A DNA stretch of 64,000 bases, from positions 2,356,001-2,420,000 of the forward strand of contig OZ243932.1 in NCBI GenBank assembly GCA_965214035.1, read 5' to 3'. Origin of the DNA: JAJDYQ01 sp965214035 (GTDB taxonomy: Bacteria > Pseudomonadota > Gammaproteobacteria > JAJDYQ01). The notes beneath the pieces were generated by a model. The model was not told where the DNA came from. It saw nothing but the letters and a program-made list of their open reading frames with translations, and did not search any database. A program made the translations under genes and the position numbers. Numbering within the stretch: the stretch's first letter is position 1; each line of letters starts with the position of its first letter. Below, piece after piece: positions 28,542 through 37,153 of this stretch.

Positions 28542-29288
28542 ATGGAGAAAAGTAAAAAAGTGACCAGTCAATCCAGACGTTCATTCGTTAAGCAGACTGC
28601 CGCCGGCGTCTCTGTGGCGACTATGGCACCCGGTGTGGTTTTGTATAGCATTGCCCGTGCCGCTCGCCATCCCGGTGAGGCGGTAACCGATGAGGTTCGA
28701 TGGGGAATGCTGATTGATGCGAACAGATGTGCCGATGGCTGTACGGATTGTGTTACGGCATGTCATGAAGAGAATGGTGTTCATCAACTGGGCCGTCCCG
28801 CGACGGATGCCCAGTGGATACGCAAGGTGCATTTAAGAGATAAACAAACGGGCAGGGAATACGGCATACCTGTCATGTGCCAGCACTGTGAGAATCCCCC
28901 CTGTGTTGATGTTTGTCCTACCGGTGCCTCCTTCAAACGCGCTGATGGGATTGTTCTGGTCGATAAGCATATCTGTATTGGTTGTCGTTACTGTATGCTG
29001 GCCTGCCCCTATAAGGCGCGCTCCTTTATTCATGAAGACGTTACTGATCAGGTGGCGCATGCACCGCGTGGCAAGGGCACTGTTGAATCCTGTACTTTTT
29101 GCGTTCATAAGCTGGATGCAGGAGAGGGCACAACCGCCTGTGTGCAGGCATGCCAGCATGATGCCTTGATTTTTGGCGATCTGAACGATCCTGACAGCCG
29201 GCTTTCCGGGGAGCTTGCCAAATATCCAAGCCGTCAACTTCGTGCTGATTTGCATCTCAATCAGGGTGTGCGCTATCGCAATATCTAG
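28542..29288 (+). CDS. dsrO: DsrO, periplasmic ferredoxin subunit
   Basis: Tat-exported iron-sulfur protein of the DsrMKJOP complex. The Tat motif SRRSFVKQ lies at residues 11-18, followed by a hydrophobic stretch ending near SIARA. Cysteine clusters for four [4Fe-4S] centres are visible: CADGCTDCVTACH, CQHCENPPCVDVCP, CIGCRYCMLACP and CTFCVH with CVQACQ. Length is 248 residues, normal for DsrO. Confidence 0.96.
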   Translation: MEKSKKVTSQSRRSFVKQTAAGVSVATMAPGVVLYSIARAARHPGEAVTDEVRWGMLIDANRCADGCTDCVTACHEENGVHQLGRPATDAQWIRKVHLRDKQTGREYGIPVMCQHCENPPCVDVCPTGASFKRADGIVLVDKHICIGCRYCMLACPYKARSFIHEDVTDQVAHAPRGKGTVESCTFCVHKLDAGEGTTACVQACQHDALIFGDLNDPDSRLSGELAKYPSRQLRADLHLNQGVRYRNI

Positions 29289-29322
29289 TCCGGTGGTATT
29301 CAGAGACAAGACACAGGCATTT

Positions 29323-30555
29323 ATGGGACCGGTTACTTTTACACAGATTGAGGGCAAAAGCTCCAGATACTGGATGCTGCTGGGCACCCTCAGTGCCATG
29401 ATTGCAGCGGGCTTTGCTGCTGCAATGTATATGGAACACCATGGGCATTATGTAACTGGTATGACGAACCAGATTGTCTGGGGTATGCCTCACATTTTTG
29501 CGGTATATCTAATCATTGCTGCCTCTGGTGCGCTTAATGTTGCATCGATTGCATCGGTATTCGGCAGGAGTGCCTATAAGCCATTGGCGCCGCTCTCTGC
29601 ATTGCTGGCCATCGCACTCTTGACAGGTGGCCTCATTGTTCTGGTGCTGGATCTGGGGAGACCGGATCGGCTGATTATTGCGATGACTTATCTGAATCTG
29701 AAGTCCATTTTTGCCTGGAACCAGTTGCTTTATAGCGGATTTATTTTAATCGTTGCCATATACATCTGGTTTATGATGGAAAAAAGAATGCAGAGATATT
29801 CCAGGGCAGTGAGTATCGCTGCATTTATCTGGCGCCTGATCCTTACGACTGGTACCGGTTCTATCTTTGGATTTCTGGTTGCACGCCAAGGTTATGATGC
29901 CGCAATCATGGCGCCTATGTTTATTATCATGTCTTTTGCCGCGGGTCTGGCCATTTACATTCTTGTATTGATGGCAGCGTATAGCTGGACTGATCGTGAG
30001 CTTGGGGATAGTGTTTTGCGTCGTCTGAAGAATCTGCTGGGCATATTTGTCAGTGCTGTTTTGTATTTTGTATTGATTTATCATCTGGCAAATCTTTATG
30101 TGGCTGAACATCATGGTATTGAGGCATTTATCTTGTTGGGTAAAAATGGTGGTGGGCAGTACTCAATGGTATTCTGGTGGCTACAGATTATAATGGGTTC
30201 AATTGTCCCGTTGATTATTCTGTTTAGTTCATTAAGCAGGCAGCGTTTGATGATTGGTATGGCTTCCGCACTGGTTATACTGGGTGGTCTGGCACAGATG
30301 TATGTCATCATTATTGGTGGCCAGGCTTATCCGCTCGATATTTTCCCGGGCATGGAAGTTATCAGTAGTGGTTTTATGGATGGAGTGCCGGAAGTCTATT
30401 CGGTCTCGCTGCCTGAGTTTCTGCTGGGCGCAGGCATGGGATTTGGTGTGGCATTGATTATAGTTGTTATTGGCATCTCGATTTTACGCTTTCTGCCACA
30501 AAGCCTGGCGGACGAAGTGGTTGACCGCGATGATGCTGCCAGGGCTTCAGCCTGA
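29323..30555 (+). CDS. dsrP: DsrP, NrfD-like membrane subunit
   Basis: Integral membrane quinone-interacting subunit of DsrMKJOP that pairs with DsrO. The 410-residue product has about ten hydrophobic segments and the NrfD-type start GPVTFTQIEG. ATG 29323 is selected because the longer upstream frame overlaps dsrO out of family register. dsrN begins 57 nt downstream. Confidence 0.95.
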   Translation: MGPVTFTQIEGKSSRYWMLLGTLSAMIAAGFAAAMYMEHHGHYVTGMTNQIVWGMPHIFAVYLIIAASGALNVASIASVFGRSAYKPLAPLSALLAIALLTGGLIVLVLDLGRPDRLIIAMTYLNLKSIFAWNQLLYSGFILIVAIYIWFMMEKRMQRYSRAVSIAAFIWRLILTTGTGSIFGFLVARQGYDAAIMAPMFIIMSFAAGLAIYILVLMAAYSWTDRELGDSVLRRLKNLLGIFVSAVLYFVLIYHLANLYVAEHHGIEAFILLGKNGGGQYSMVFWWLQIIMGSIVPLIILFSSLSRQRLMIGMASALVILGGLAQMYVIIIGGQAYPLDIFPGMEVISSGFMDGVPEVYSVSLPEFLLGAGMGFGVALIIVVIGISILRFLPQSLADEVVDRDDAARASA

Positions 30556-30612
30556 GATCATTCCGCTGCGATTAAAGACTGATAGAACGGATTTTCCGTG
30601 CGGAATATACTG

Positions 30613-31980
30613 ATGTCCCGCGTTTTTATTTCTGCTGCCCACAAATCTTCAGGTAAAACGACAGTCAGCATAGGTTTGTGTGCTGCATTAACCGCATCCG
30701 GTTATGAGGTACAGCCTTTTAAGAAAGGTCCGGATTATATTGACCCGCTATGGCTGACGCAGGCCAGTGGTCGGCCCTGCTTTAACCTTGATTTCAATAC
30801 ACAGACGCATGATGAAATCGATGTTTTATGGGAAACACACCGGCAATCCGGTCTTCGATTTATTGAGGGTAATAAAGGATTATTTGACGGCGTTGATCCA
30901 GACGGCAGCGACTGCAATGCAGCATTGGCGAAATATTTAAATGTCCCCGTAATACTTGTCATAGATACCGAAGGAATGACACGGGGTATTGCGCCATTGA
31001 TTATGGGGTATCAGAAATTTGATCCTGATGTTGATATTATTGGAGTTATACTGAATAAAGTAGCGGGTAAGCGCCATGAAAATAAGTTGCGTCAGGCTGT
31101 AGAGCGATACTGTAACCTGCCGGTACTGGGGGCTATTCATCGCCATGCTGATCTTGTGATTGATGAGCGTCATCTCGGACTGGTGCCTGCCAATGAATAT
31201 GATTCCGCACATGAAAAATTAAATATCATAAAAAAACATGTCAGGAATCAAGTCGATATCGATACCCTGATTGAATTACTTCAACTGGAAAAATCTATCG
31301 TCAAAAAGCAGTATGAAAAAGATCCATTGATGGAGGTCAGAGTAGGCATTGTCCGAAACTCCGCCTTTGGCTTTTATTATCAGGATGATCTCGATGCATT
31401 TGCCAGCCAGAGAGCCGAGCTTGTCGTCATTGATCCGATTCAGGATACACAATTACCGGAAATTGACGGGCTTGTTATTGGTGGGGGATTTCCTGAGGCT
31501 TATATGCGGGAGCTGTCCGGTAACAAGCCGATGCGTGATGCGATTAAGGCGGCGGTGCATAATGACCTGCCGGTATATGCCGAATGTGGCGGACTCATGT
31601 ATTTGTGTCGTGGTATCGAGTGGGGGGGCGAATATTATGAGATGTCCGGTGCCATTGCTGCTGATGTGCGTATGTACCAACATCCACAGGGGCGCGGATA
31701 CACCATATTGAGATCAACAGGTAAGGCGCCATGGCAGCCAAATATGAGAGATACTGATATATGTGCGCATGAATTCCACCATTCCGGTCTTGAGGATGTG
31801 GATGGTGGACTGGACTATGCGTATGAAATTCGGCGTGGTCATGGCATTGATGGCAGCAGAGACGGCATTGTTTTCCGTAATACAGTGGCGGGATATGCCC
31901 ATCTTCGCTCAACACGAGCCAGCCCGTGGGTCGAGCAATTTGTAAAATTTGTAAAGCAGCATAAGAGGGAATCGGCATGA
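30613..31980 (+). CDS. dsrN: DsrN, sirohaem amide synthase (CobB-like)
   Basis: Glutamine-dependent amidotransferase related to cobyrinic acid a,c-diamide synthase; it converts sirohaem to the amide form used by DsrAB. The N-terminus has the P-loop-like AAHKSSGKTTVSIG, then KKGPDYIDPLW. The C-terminal class I glutaminase domain has the nucleophile in VYAECGGLMYL and a histidine in AHEFHHS. ATG 30613 gives 455 residues; a GTG at 30598 would add five. Its end overlaps dsrR (ATGA). Confidence 0.95.
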   Translation: MSRVFISAAHKSSGKTTVSIGLCAALTASGYEVQPFKKGPDYIDPLWLTQASGRPCFNLDFNTQTHDEIDVLWETHRQSGLRFIEGNKGLFDGVDPDGSDCNAALAKYLNVPVILVIDTEGMTRGIAPLIMGYQKFDPDVDIIGVILNKVAGKRHENKLRQAVERYCNLPVLGAIHRHADLVIDERHLGLVPANEYDSAHEKLNIIKKHVRNQVDIDTLIELLQLEKSIVKKQYEKDPLMEVRVGIVRNSAFGFYYQDDLDAFASQRAELVVIDPIQDTQLPEIDGLVIGGGFPEAYMRELSGNKPMRDAIKAAVHNDLPVYAECGGLMYLCRGIEWGGEYYEMSGAIAADVRMYQHPQGRGYTILRSTGKAPWQPNMRDTDICAHEFHHSGLEDVDGGLDYAYEIRRGHGIDGSRDGIVFRNTVAGYAHLRSTRASPWVEQFVKFVKQHKRESA

Positions 31981-32303
31981 TAATTAATGTTACGGAAGAT
32001 GCGATCAGGCAGATAGAAATGGCTGCGGAGCAATCCGGTGCAACAGGTTTGCCATTAAGAATCGCAACAGTACGCACACCGGAAGGTGGTCTGGATTATC
32101 GCATGGGATTTGATGACAATGGTATTAAGAGTGGTGACAGTCAGGATTCTGCAGGAAGTGTAATTGTGGTTGTTGCTGCTGCTGATCAATCTTTGCTGGA
32201 GGGTACGGTGCTGGATTATGTTGAAATTGAACAGGGACAGTTTCATTTCATTTTTGATAATCCCAATGATCCAGGTCACTCCAGGAAAGGCCATAAAAAA
32301 TAA
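31977..32303 (+). CDS. dsrR: DsrR, IscA-like protein without cluster cysteines
   Basis: A 108-residue A-type scaffold fold protein. Like described DsrR, it lacks the three cysteines used for iron-sulfur binding in IscA; no cysteine is present at all. DsrR is reported to affect dsr expression post-transcriptionally. Its ATG overlaps the dsrN stop, implying coupling. The next gene starts 64 nt downstream with AGGAG. Confidence 0.92.
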   Translation: MIINVTEDAIRQIEMAAEQSGATGLPLRIATVRTPEGGLDYRMGFDDNGIKSGDSQDSAGSVIVVVAAADQSLLEGTVLDYVEIEQGQFHFIFDNPNDPGHSRKGHKK

Positions 32304-32367
32304 TATGGTGTTGCTGGTGTGACAGGCTGGATACAAGTTCGGCAGGATTATAAAATCAGGAGCATAC

Positions 32368-33411
32368 ATGCGCCCATCACAAATACATAAGATATTAAAC
32401 CGGGAGTTTGAAAGTGCAGAGCATGGACACCATACCCCTGTTATGCTATGGGGGCCACCCGGTGTTGGAAAATCTCAGCTCGTTAGTCAGATTGCAGCAG
32501 AGTATGGTGTGCATGTTATTGATATACGGCTATCCCAGATGGAGCCTTCTGATTTGCGTGGCATTCCTTTTCGTATCGGAGACATGGTTGAATGGGCTGT
32601 TCCTTCCCTATTGCCGGATGTTGGACGGCATGGTGAGAAAGGCATACTATTCCTTGATGAAATCACTTCTGCACCACCAACAGTTTCTGCCGCTGCCTAT
32701 CAATTAATCCTGGATCGTCGTCTTGGTGAATATAAAGTGCCTGAAGGCTGGGTAATCTTTGCGGCAGGCAATCGCCATGGAGATCGAGGTGTCACTTACA
32801 CAATGCCGGCACCTCTTGCCAATCGATTCTCCCATTATGAATTTGACGTGCATCTGGATGACTGGGTGGTCTGGGCCTGGCAGAATCAGATTGACGAGCG
32901 AGTCATTGCCTTTTTACGTTTCCGTCCAGAGCTGATATTTAACTTCGATCCGGCACATAACCCGGTCGCTTTTCCATCTCCTCGCTCATGGGAATTTGCA
33001 CACCGTGCGTTACAGAAATTTCATGGCAATGAGAATCTGCTTGCTGGTGCTCTGCAATCCTGTGTCGGGCCGGCGGCCGGTATTGAATTGAAAGCCTTTG
33101 TTGATAATCTGGAAAAACTGCCTGATATTGATGCCATCCTGGCCGGAGAAAGTATCGCCATACCAGAAGAAATTGATCTGCAATATGCTGTTGCATCTTC
33201 ACTGGTTGGTCGTGCGATTCGTGTTAAAGATCAAGACAATGCCGATAAAATTTTTGGCCATATACTGAACTATGCCGGCAGGTTTCCACAAAAGGAAATG
33301 GGTGTAATGCTGATTGCTGATATGCATCGAGTTATTGGCGAACCGGTTTTCAGCGTACCCGAGTTTGCTCAATGGGCGGAGCGCGTTTCGGATATAATAT
33401 TATATTCCTAG
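32368..33411 (+). CDS. MoxR-family AAA+ ATPase within the dsr operon
   Basis: Predicted chaperone-like AAA+ ATPase, 347 residues. Walker A is GPPGVGKSQ near residue 30, Walker B ILFLDEI near residue 95, and a sensor region AAGNRHGDRG follows. MoxR-type ATPases usually act with a VWA-domain partner to insert metals or cofactors or to activate enzymes (for example CbbQ/CbbO and NorQ/NorD). The next gene, 9 nt downstream, encodes exactly such a VWA protein. Position between dsrR and the DsrS-like gene suggests a role in maturing or reactivating Dsr proteins; this is inference. Confidence 0.9.
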   Translation: MRPSQIHKILNREFESAEHGHHTPVMLWGPPGVGKSQLVSQIAAEYGVHVIDIRLSQMEPSDLRGIPFRIGDMVEWAVPSLLPDVGRHGEKGILFLDEITSAPPTVSAAAYQLILDRRLGEYKVPEGWVIFAAGNRHGDRGVTYTMPAPLANRFSHYEFDVHLDDWVVWAWQNQIDERVIAFLRFRPELIFNFDPAHNPVAFPSPRSWEFAHRALQKFHGNENLLAGALQSCVGPAAGIELKAFVDNLEKLPDIDAILAGESIAIPEEIDLQYAVASSLVGRAIRVKDQDNADKIFGHILNYAGRFPQKEMGVMLIADMHRVIGEPVFSVPEFAQWAERVSDIILYS

Positions 33412-33420
33412 CCCATCTCT

Positions 33421-34710
33421 ATGTCTGACTCCGTCGAAACAAAGCTCAGTGCAGCTCGAACCAGACTGATTTTGGAGCGTCCTTTTCTTGGGGCATTGGT
33501 TTTGAGATTGCCTATGGTCGATGCGACTGAATGGTGCAGGACAACGGCCACCGATGCCCGATCATTCTTTTACAATGATGAATATATTGGTTCATTATCG
33601 CTGGAGCAGACACAATTCATGTTGGCGCATGATGCTCTGCATTGCGCACTGCTGCATTTTGTGCGGCGTCGGCACCGCGAAAAGCACCGCTGGGATATCG
33701 CATGTGATTTTGCGGTCAACTCACTGTTAATCAACGATGGGCTGAAACCTCCACTGGATGCGTTATACCTGAAAGAATATGAAGGCATGACTGCCGAGGA
33801 AATTTATCCGCTGGTTGATGACTGGTTGAATCAGGAGCCGACAGACCAGCATCTTTATGATGAAGAATCCAGCTCGAATGAGTGTGCCGGGTTTGATGAT
33901 TATGGTGCCGATGAAAAAGATATTAGTGATGAGCGGCATGGCGGTCAGAGCACTGAAAAAAATAAAAAATCCTTATCGGGCAAGCAGGGTGGAAGAAATG
34001 GTCGTGATGCGGATCATACGGCAGACCAGAATATAGAGAAGGGCAGCGTCCCGCCGCCACCCTTAAAAGAAACGGAAAGAGAGCAGCTTGCAGTACAGTG
34101 GCAGCAGCGTATGGCCGGGGCGGCACAAACCGCCATGCAGGCCGGCAAGCTGGGTGGCGGTATGGCCCGCATGGTGGATCATTTATTACAGCCACAGTTG
34201 CCATGGAGAATGCTACTGGCTCGCTATATGACGGCGGTTGCCAGAAATGATTATAGCTTTACCCGGCCTTCCTCGCGCCGTGAACAGAGTGGAGCAATTT
34301 ATCCGGCCCTGAGAAACCCGCAGATTAATCTCGTGGTGATCGTTGATATCAGTGGTTCCATTGTTGACAATGAAATGAATGACTTTTTCAGTGAGATTAA
34401 TGCCATCAAAGGGCAGATTTGTGCGCGTGTAACCCTGCATGCCTGCGATGCCCGGATGGTCGATAATGGTCCCTGGATATATGAGGTATGGGAAGACATC
34501 ATCATGCCTGAAGATATCAAGGGTGGTGGTGGAACAGATTTCCGTGTGGCGATTGAGTGGGTTAATCAGCGCGATCAGCAGCCTGACCTGCTGGTTTATT
34601 TTACCGATGCCCAGGGACATTTTCCGGATATGGCTCCAGCCTGTCCGGTGCTTTGGCTGGTCAAGGGCAGAGCCCACGTCCCATGGGGGCAGAGAATACA
34701 GTTGAATTAA
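33421..34710 (+). CDS. VWA-like protein with N-terminal metallopeptidase-like domain
   Basis: Probable partner of the upstream MoxR ATPase, 429 residues. The N-terminal part resembles the DUF2201 putative metallopeptidase domain, with HDALHCALLH (an HDxxH pattern where HExxH is usual) near residue 65 and a WDIACDFAVN segment. A charged low-complexity linker (residues about 145-215) follows. The C-terminal VWA domain has a complete MIDAS: DISGS near residue 307, then GGGGTD and YFTDAQGH. It may clamp target proteins while the ATPase remodels them. The downstream gene starts 1 nt after its stop. Confidence 0.88.
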   Translation: MSDSVETKLSAARTRLILERPFLGALVLRLPMVDATEWCRTTATDARSFFYNDEYIGSLSLEQTQFMLAHDALHCALLHFVRRRHREKHRWDIACDFAVNSLLINDGLKPPLDALYLKEYEGMTAEEIYPLVDDWLNQEPTDQHLYDEESSSNECAGFDDYGADEKDISDERHGGQSTEKNKKSLSGKQGGRNGRDADHTADQNIEKGSVPPPPLKETEREQLAVQWQQRMAGAAQTAMQAGKLGGGMARMVDHLLQPQLPWRMLLARYMTAVARNDYSFTRPSSRREQSGAIYPALRNPQINLVVIVDISGSIVDNEMNDFFSEINAIKGQICARVTLHACDARMVDNGPWIYEVWEDIIMPEDIKGGGGTDFRVAIEWVNQRDQQPDLLVYFTDAQGHFPDMAPACPVLWLVKGRAHVPWGQRIQLN

Positions 34711-34711
34711 C

Positions 34712-35869
34712 ATGGAGCTGACAAATGAAGATCTGTTGCGACTGAATGTTCTGATGGCGCGGCATCCATGCGCGATACGTATTGATGAAAATCGTATGCA
34801 GGTTTTCGGTTTGACAGAAAGTGGTGAAGCGCGTGTTGATTTGAATCCGACGGGCAGACATGAGCAGTATGTGCGCAAGGTACGTGAGTTTCTTTCCGGT
34901 CATGTCTTTGGCTCTCCCGGTGGCTATCCGGTATTTATCAATCGCTGGACACGTATGGGGCAGGTCAGAAGCGAGAATCTGCAACAGCTATTAATGCTTG
35001 GAGAACCGGAAGCTGTCGCAGCGGTAGCACATGCTGAAGGGCTGACGCCCGAAGTGGCACATTATGCCTGGTGGTGTATGCCTGAATCTGAAAATGCGCG
35101 GTGTATGCTGGGAAAAGAAGCGATAGTCAATAGTGAGCTGGGACCCATACTGGCTGATCATCTGTTTGAGCATCTGGCATTTGAGACCGAACCCAAACCC
35201 ATGATTGAATCTGTACGCCTGATATTGCAGCAGGGAATGATTGATGAGGACAGAAAGCATAAACTTTGGCGTGCCAGCCAACGAAAGAATGTTTATCTGA
35301 TTGGTTTTATGCGGTCATCGGCCAAAGTCATGCCCCATGATCGGTGTGCGCATGAGATATATGTCGCTGCCGACGAAATACTCAAGCAACTAAAGCAAAA
35401 CCGGTTTGCGGCAAAACTTCTCTGGGCATTAAGCGAGGAAGGGCAGGGCTTTTTAATCGCCGCCTATACGGTATTCAAAAAGCCGGCGGATCAGGATGTT
35501 GTTGTATATTTGCTGGATACCATGCAGGAAAAAATGTCTGATATGTTGCCGATTGCACAGAATAAGCCATTCAACAAAATAGAAGAAATCAGTGAGCTGA
35601 CCACGCAATTACTGGATACAGGCAGTGACAATTTTGCCCATGCCGATCAGGAATGGAAGATTCTGGTGAATGAGGTGAGTGAAAATCATGCCCTTATAGC
35701 CCTGTTGGAATCATTATTGTGGATTTCACAAATATCGGAGTCATTGATCACCCGTATTTTCTCACAGACTACGGCCGAAGGAACCTTGATGCGGAAAAAA
35801 CTGAAACCCGTGACAGACCATATTTTCTATCGATTGGACCATTTACTGAGCCAGCGCGAAGGTCATTGA
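34712..35869 (+). CDS. dsrS: DsrS-like cytoplasmic protein
   Basis: A 385-residue soluble, mostly helical protein without cofactor motifs. The N-terminal region (RLNVLMARHPCAIRID, then SPGGYPVFINRWTRMGQ) agrees with my recollection of proteins annotated as DsrS, reported as a post-transcriptional factor in dsr expression in Allochromatium. Size and location after dsrR fit, although here the MoxR/VWA pair intervenes. The assignment rests on memory of the family, not on a search; otherwise it should be treated as an uncharacterised protein of the dsr operon. Confidence 0.65.
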   Translation: MELTNEDLLRLNVLMARHPCAIRIDENRMQVFGLTESGEARVDLNPTGRHEQYVRKVREFLSGHVFGSPGGYPVFINRWTRMGQVRSENLQQLLMLGEPEAVAAVAHAEGLTPEVAHYAWWCMPESENARCMLGKEAIVNSELGPILADHLFEHLAFETEPKPMIESVRLILQQGMIDEDRKHKLWRASQRKNVYLIGFMRSSAKVMPHDRCAHEIYVAADEILKQLKQNRFAAKLLWALSEEGQGFLIAAYTVFKKPADQDVVVYLLDTMQEKMSDMLPIAQNKPFNKIEEISELTTQLLDTGSDNFAHADQEWKILVNEVSENHALIALLESLLWISQISESLITRIFSQTTAEGTLMRKKLKPVTDHIFYRLDHLLSQREGH

Positions 35870-35872
35870 TTC

Positions 35873-36880
35873 ATGGAATACCGGGTGACATTAAAATCAG
35901 GCGGGCGCAGTTTTCCGGTCCATGAAAAAGAGAGCATTCTCATGGCCGGATTGCGTGCCGGCATCAACCTGAAATATCAATGTGACAATGGTTCCTGTGG
36001 AGAATGCCTGTCTCGCCTGATTAAGGGGGAAGTGAAAACACTGAAACCATCCAGCTACTGTCCTGGTGAGGCCCAGCGAAGTCAGGGATATTTTCTGCCT
36101 TGCAGCTGTACTGCCCGCGGCGATATTGTAGTGGAAGCTGCGGAGCACCGTGATGCTGCTGAAATGCCCCGCCAGAAAATTACGGCCAGAATCAGAAAAA
36201 TACAGCCTGTTCAAGAAGATATTCTGATAATGCAGCTTAGAACCCCGCGTACCCGAACATTACAGTTTCTGGCTGGACAAACGGTGACCCTTGAGCTGAG
36301 TCACGGTGCCCATCAGACGCTGGCAGTCGCCAGTTGTCCCTGTAATGGTATGCTGCTTGAGTTTCATGTGCGACGCTCAGACAGCAGATTCAGTGACCAC
36401 CTGTTCGGTGATTTGTCTGGTAATGGAGAAGTGCAGATAAAAGGGCCTGGCGGACAGTTTATTCTCGATGAAGAATCAACCCGGACACTGGTGTTTATCG
36501 CCTATGATACGGGATTTGCAGGCGTGAAAAGCCTGATAGAACATGCGCTGGCATTGGAGATACCACAGGATATTCACTTATATCGGGTGGCATGTGGTTC
36601 AGGAGAAAACTATATGCAAAATGTCTGTCGTGCCTGGCATGATGCGATAGATAATCTGCATTACCATGCCTTTCCCCATCATATTAACATGGATGCTTCC
36701 GATGAAAAAAAAGCCAAACTCGGCAGAATGTTGATTATGGAGCTGGAGAAAGAAGGTAACGACCTGATAACCGGTTCCGACGTATATCTTTCCGGCAGAA
36801 AGGAGATAGTATCCGTTCTCGATAACATGCTGCTCAATAAAGGACTGATCAGGGATCGTCTTTTTGTACAGGAAATTTAA
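35873..36880 (+). CDS. 2Fe-2S ferredoxin / FNR-type oxidoreductase fusion
   Basis: A 335-residue electron-transfer flavoprotein of the phenol hydroxylase reductase / CDP-6-deoxyglucoseen reductase type. The N-terminal plant-type ferredoxin domain has CDNGSCGEC plus a later CSC for the [2Fe-2S] cluster (residues about 36-80). The FNR-like half is present, but the usual FAD-binding RxYS motif is replaced by LAVASCP and the NAD-site glycine motif reads AYDTGFAG, so cofactor use is uncertain. It starts 3 nt after the DsrS-like gene and is the last gene of the operon. A role in feeding electrons to or from Dsr or sirohaem enzymes is possible. Confidence 0.8.
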   Translation: MEYRVTLKSGGRSFPVHEKESILMAGLRAGINLKYQCDNGSCGECLSRLIKGEVKTLKPSSYCPGEAQRSQGYFLPCSCTARGDIVVEAAEHRDAAEMPRQKITARIRKIQPVQEDILIMQLRTPRTRTLQFLAGQTVTLELSHGAHQTLAVASCPCNGMLLEFHVRRSDSRFSDHLFGDLSGNGEVQIKGPGGQFILDEESTRTLVFIAYDTGFAGVKSLIEHALALEIPQDIHLYRVACGSGENYMQNVCRAWHDAIDNLHYHAFPHHINMDASDEKKAKLGRMLIMELEKEGNDLITGSDVYLSGRKEIVSVLDNMLLNKGLIRDRLFVQEI

Positions 36881-37153
36881 TCCACTTGTAACCGTTTCCG
36901 GCACAATGCCCGGATCAGAACACGGTCAGGCATCTGATAGCCGACGTGTGGGGCAGGATTCTTGTTTCACTCCGGCCTTGATGCCTTGCGGTCAGGCAGA
37001 TCCGATCGCCTCCATAAAAGGCCGGGGTTACAATGCCTGATTCGATACACTACCCATTGTAACAAAAGAATAGCCTGTGGTGGAACCATACAATGACTGT
37101 ACATTTCAAAGCTGGTGCGCATAATAGCCGCACCGAGTAACCTGGTGGAACTT
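36881..37153. other. Intergenic region between the dsr operon and tolC
   Basis: These 273 bases hold no gene. Short GC-rich inverted repeats occur (TCCGG...CCGGA near 36899-36916), but none is followed by a T tract, so the dsr operon terminator is not identified with confidence. Confidence 0.5.
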
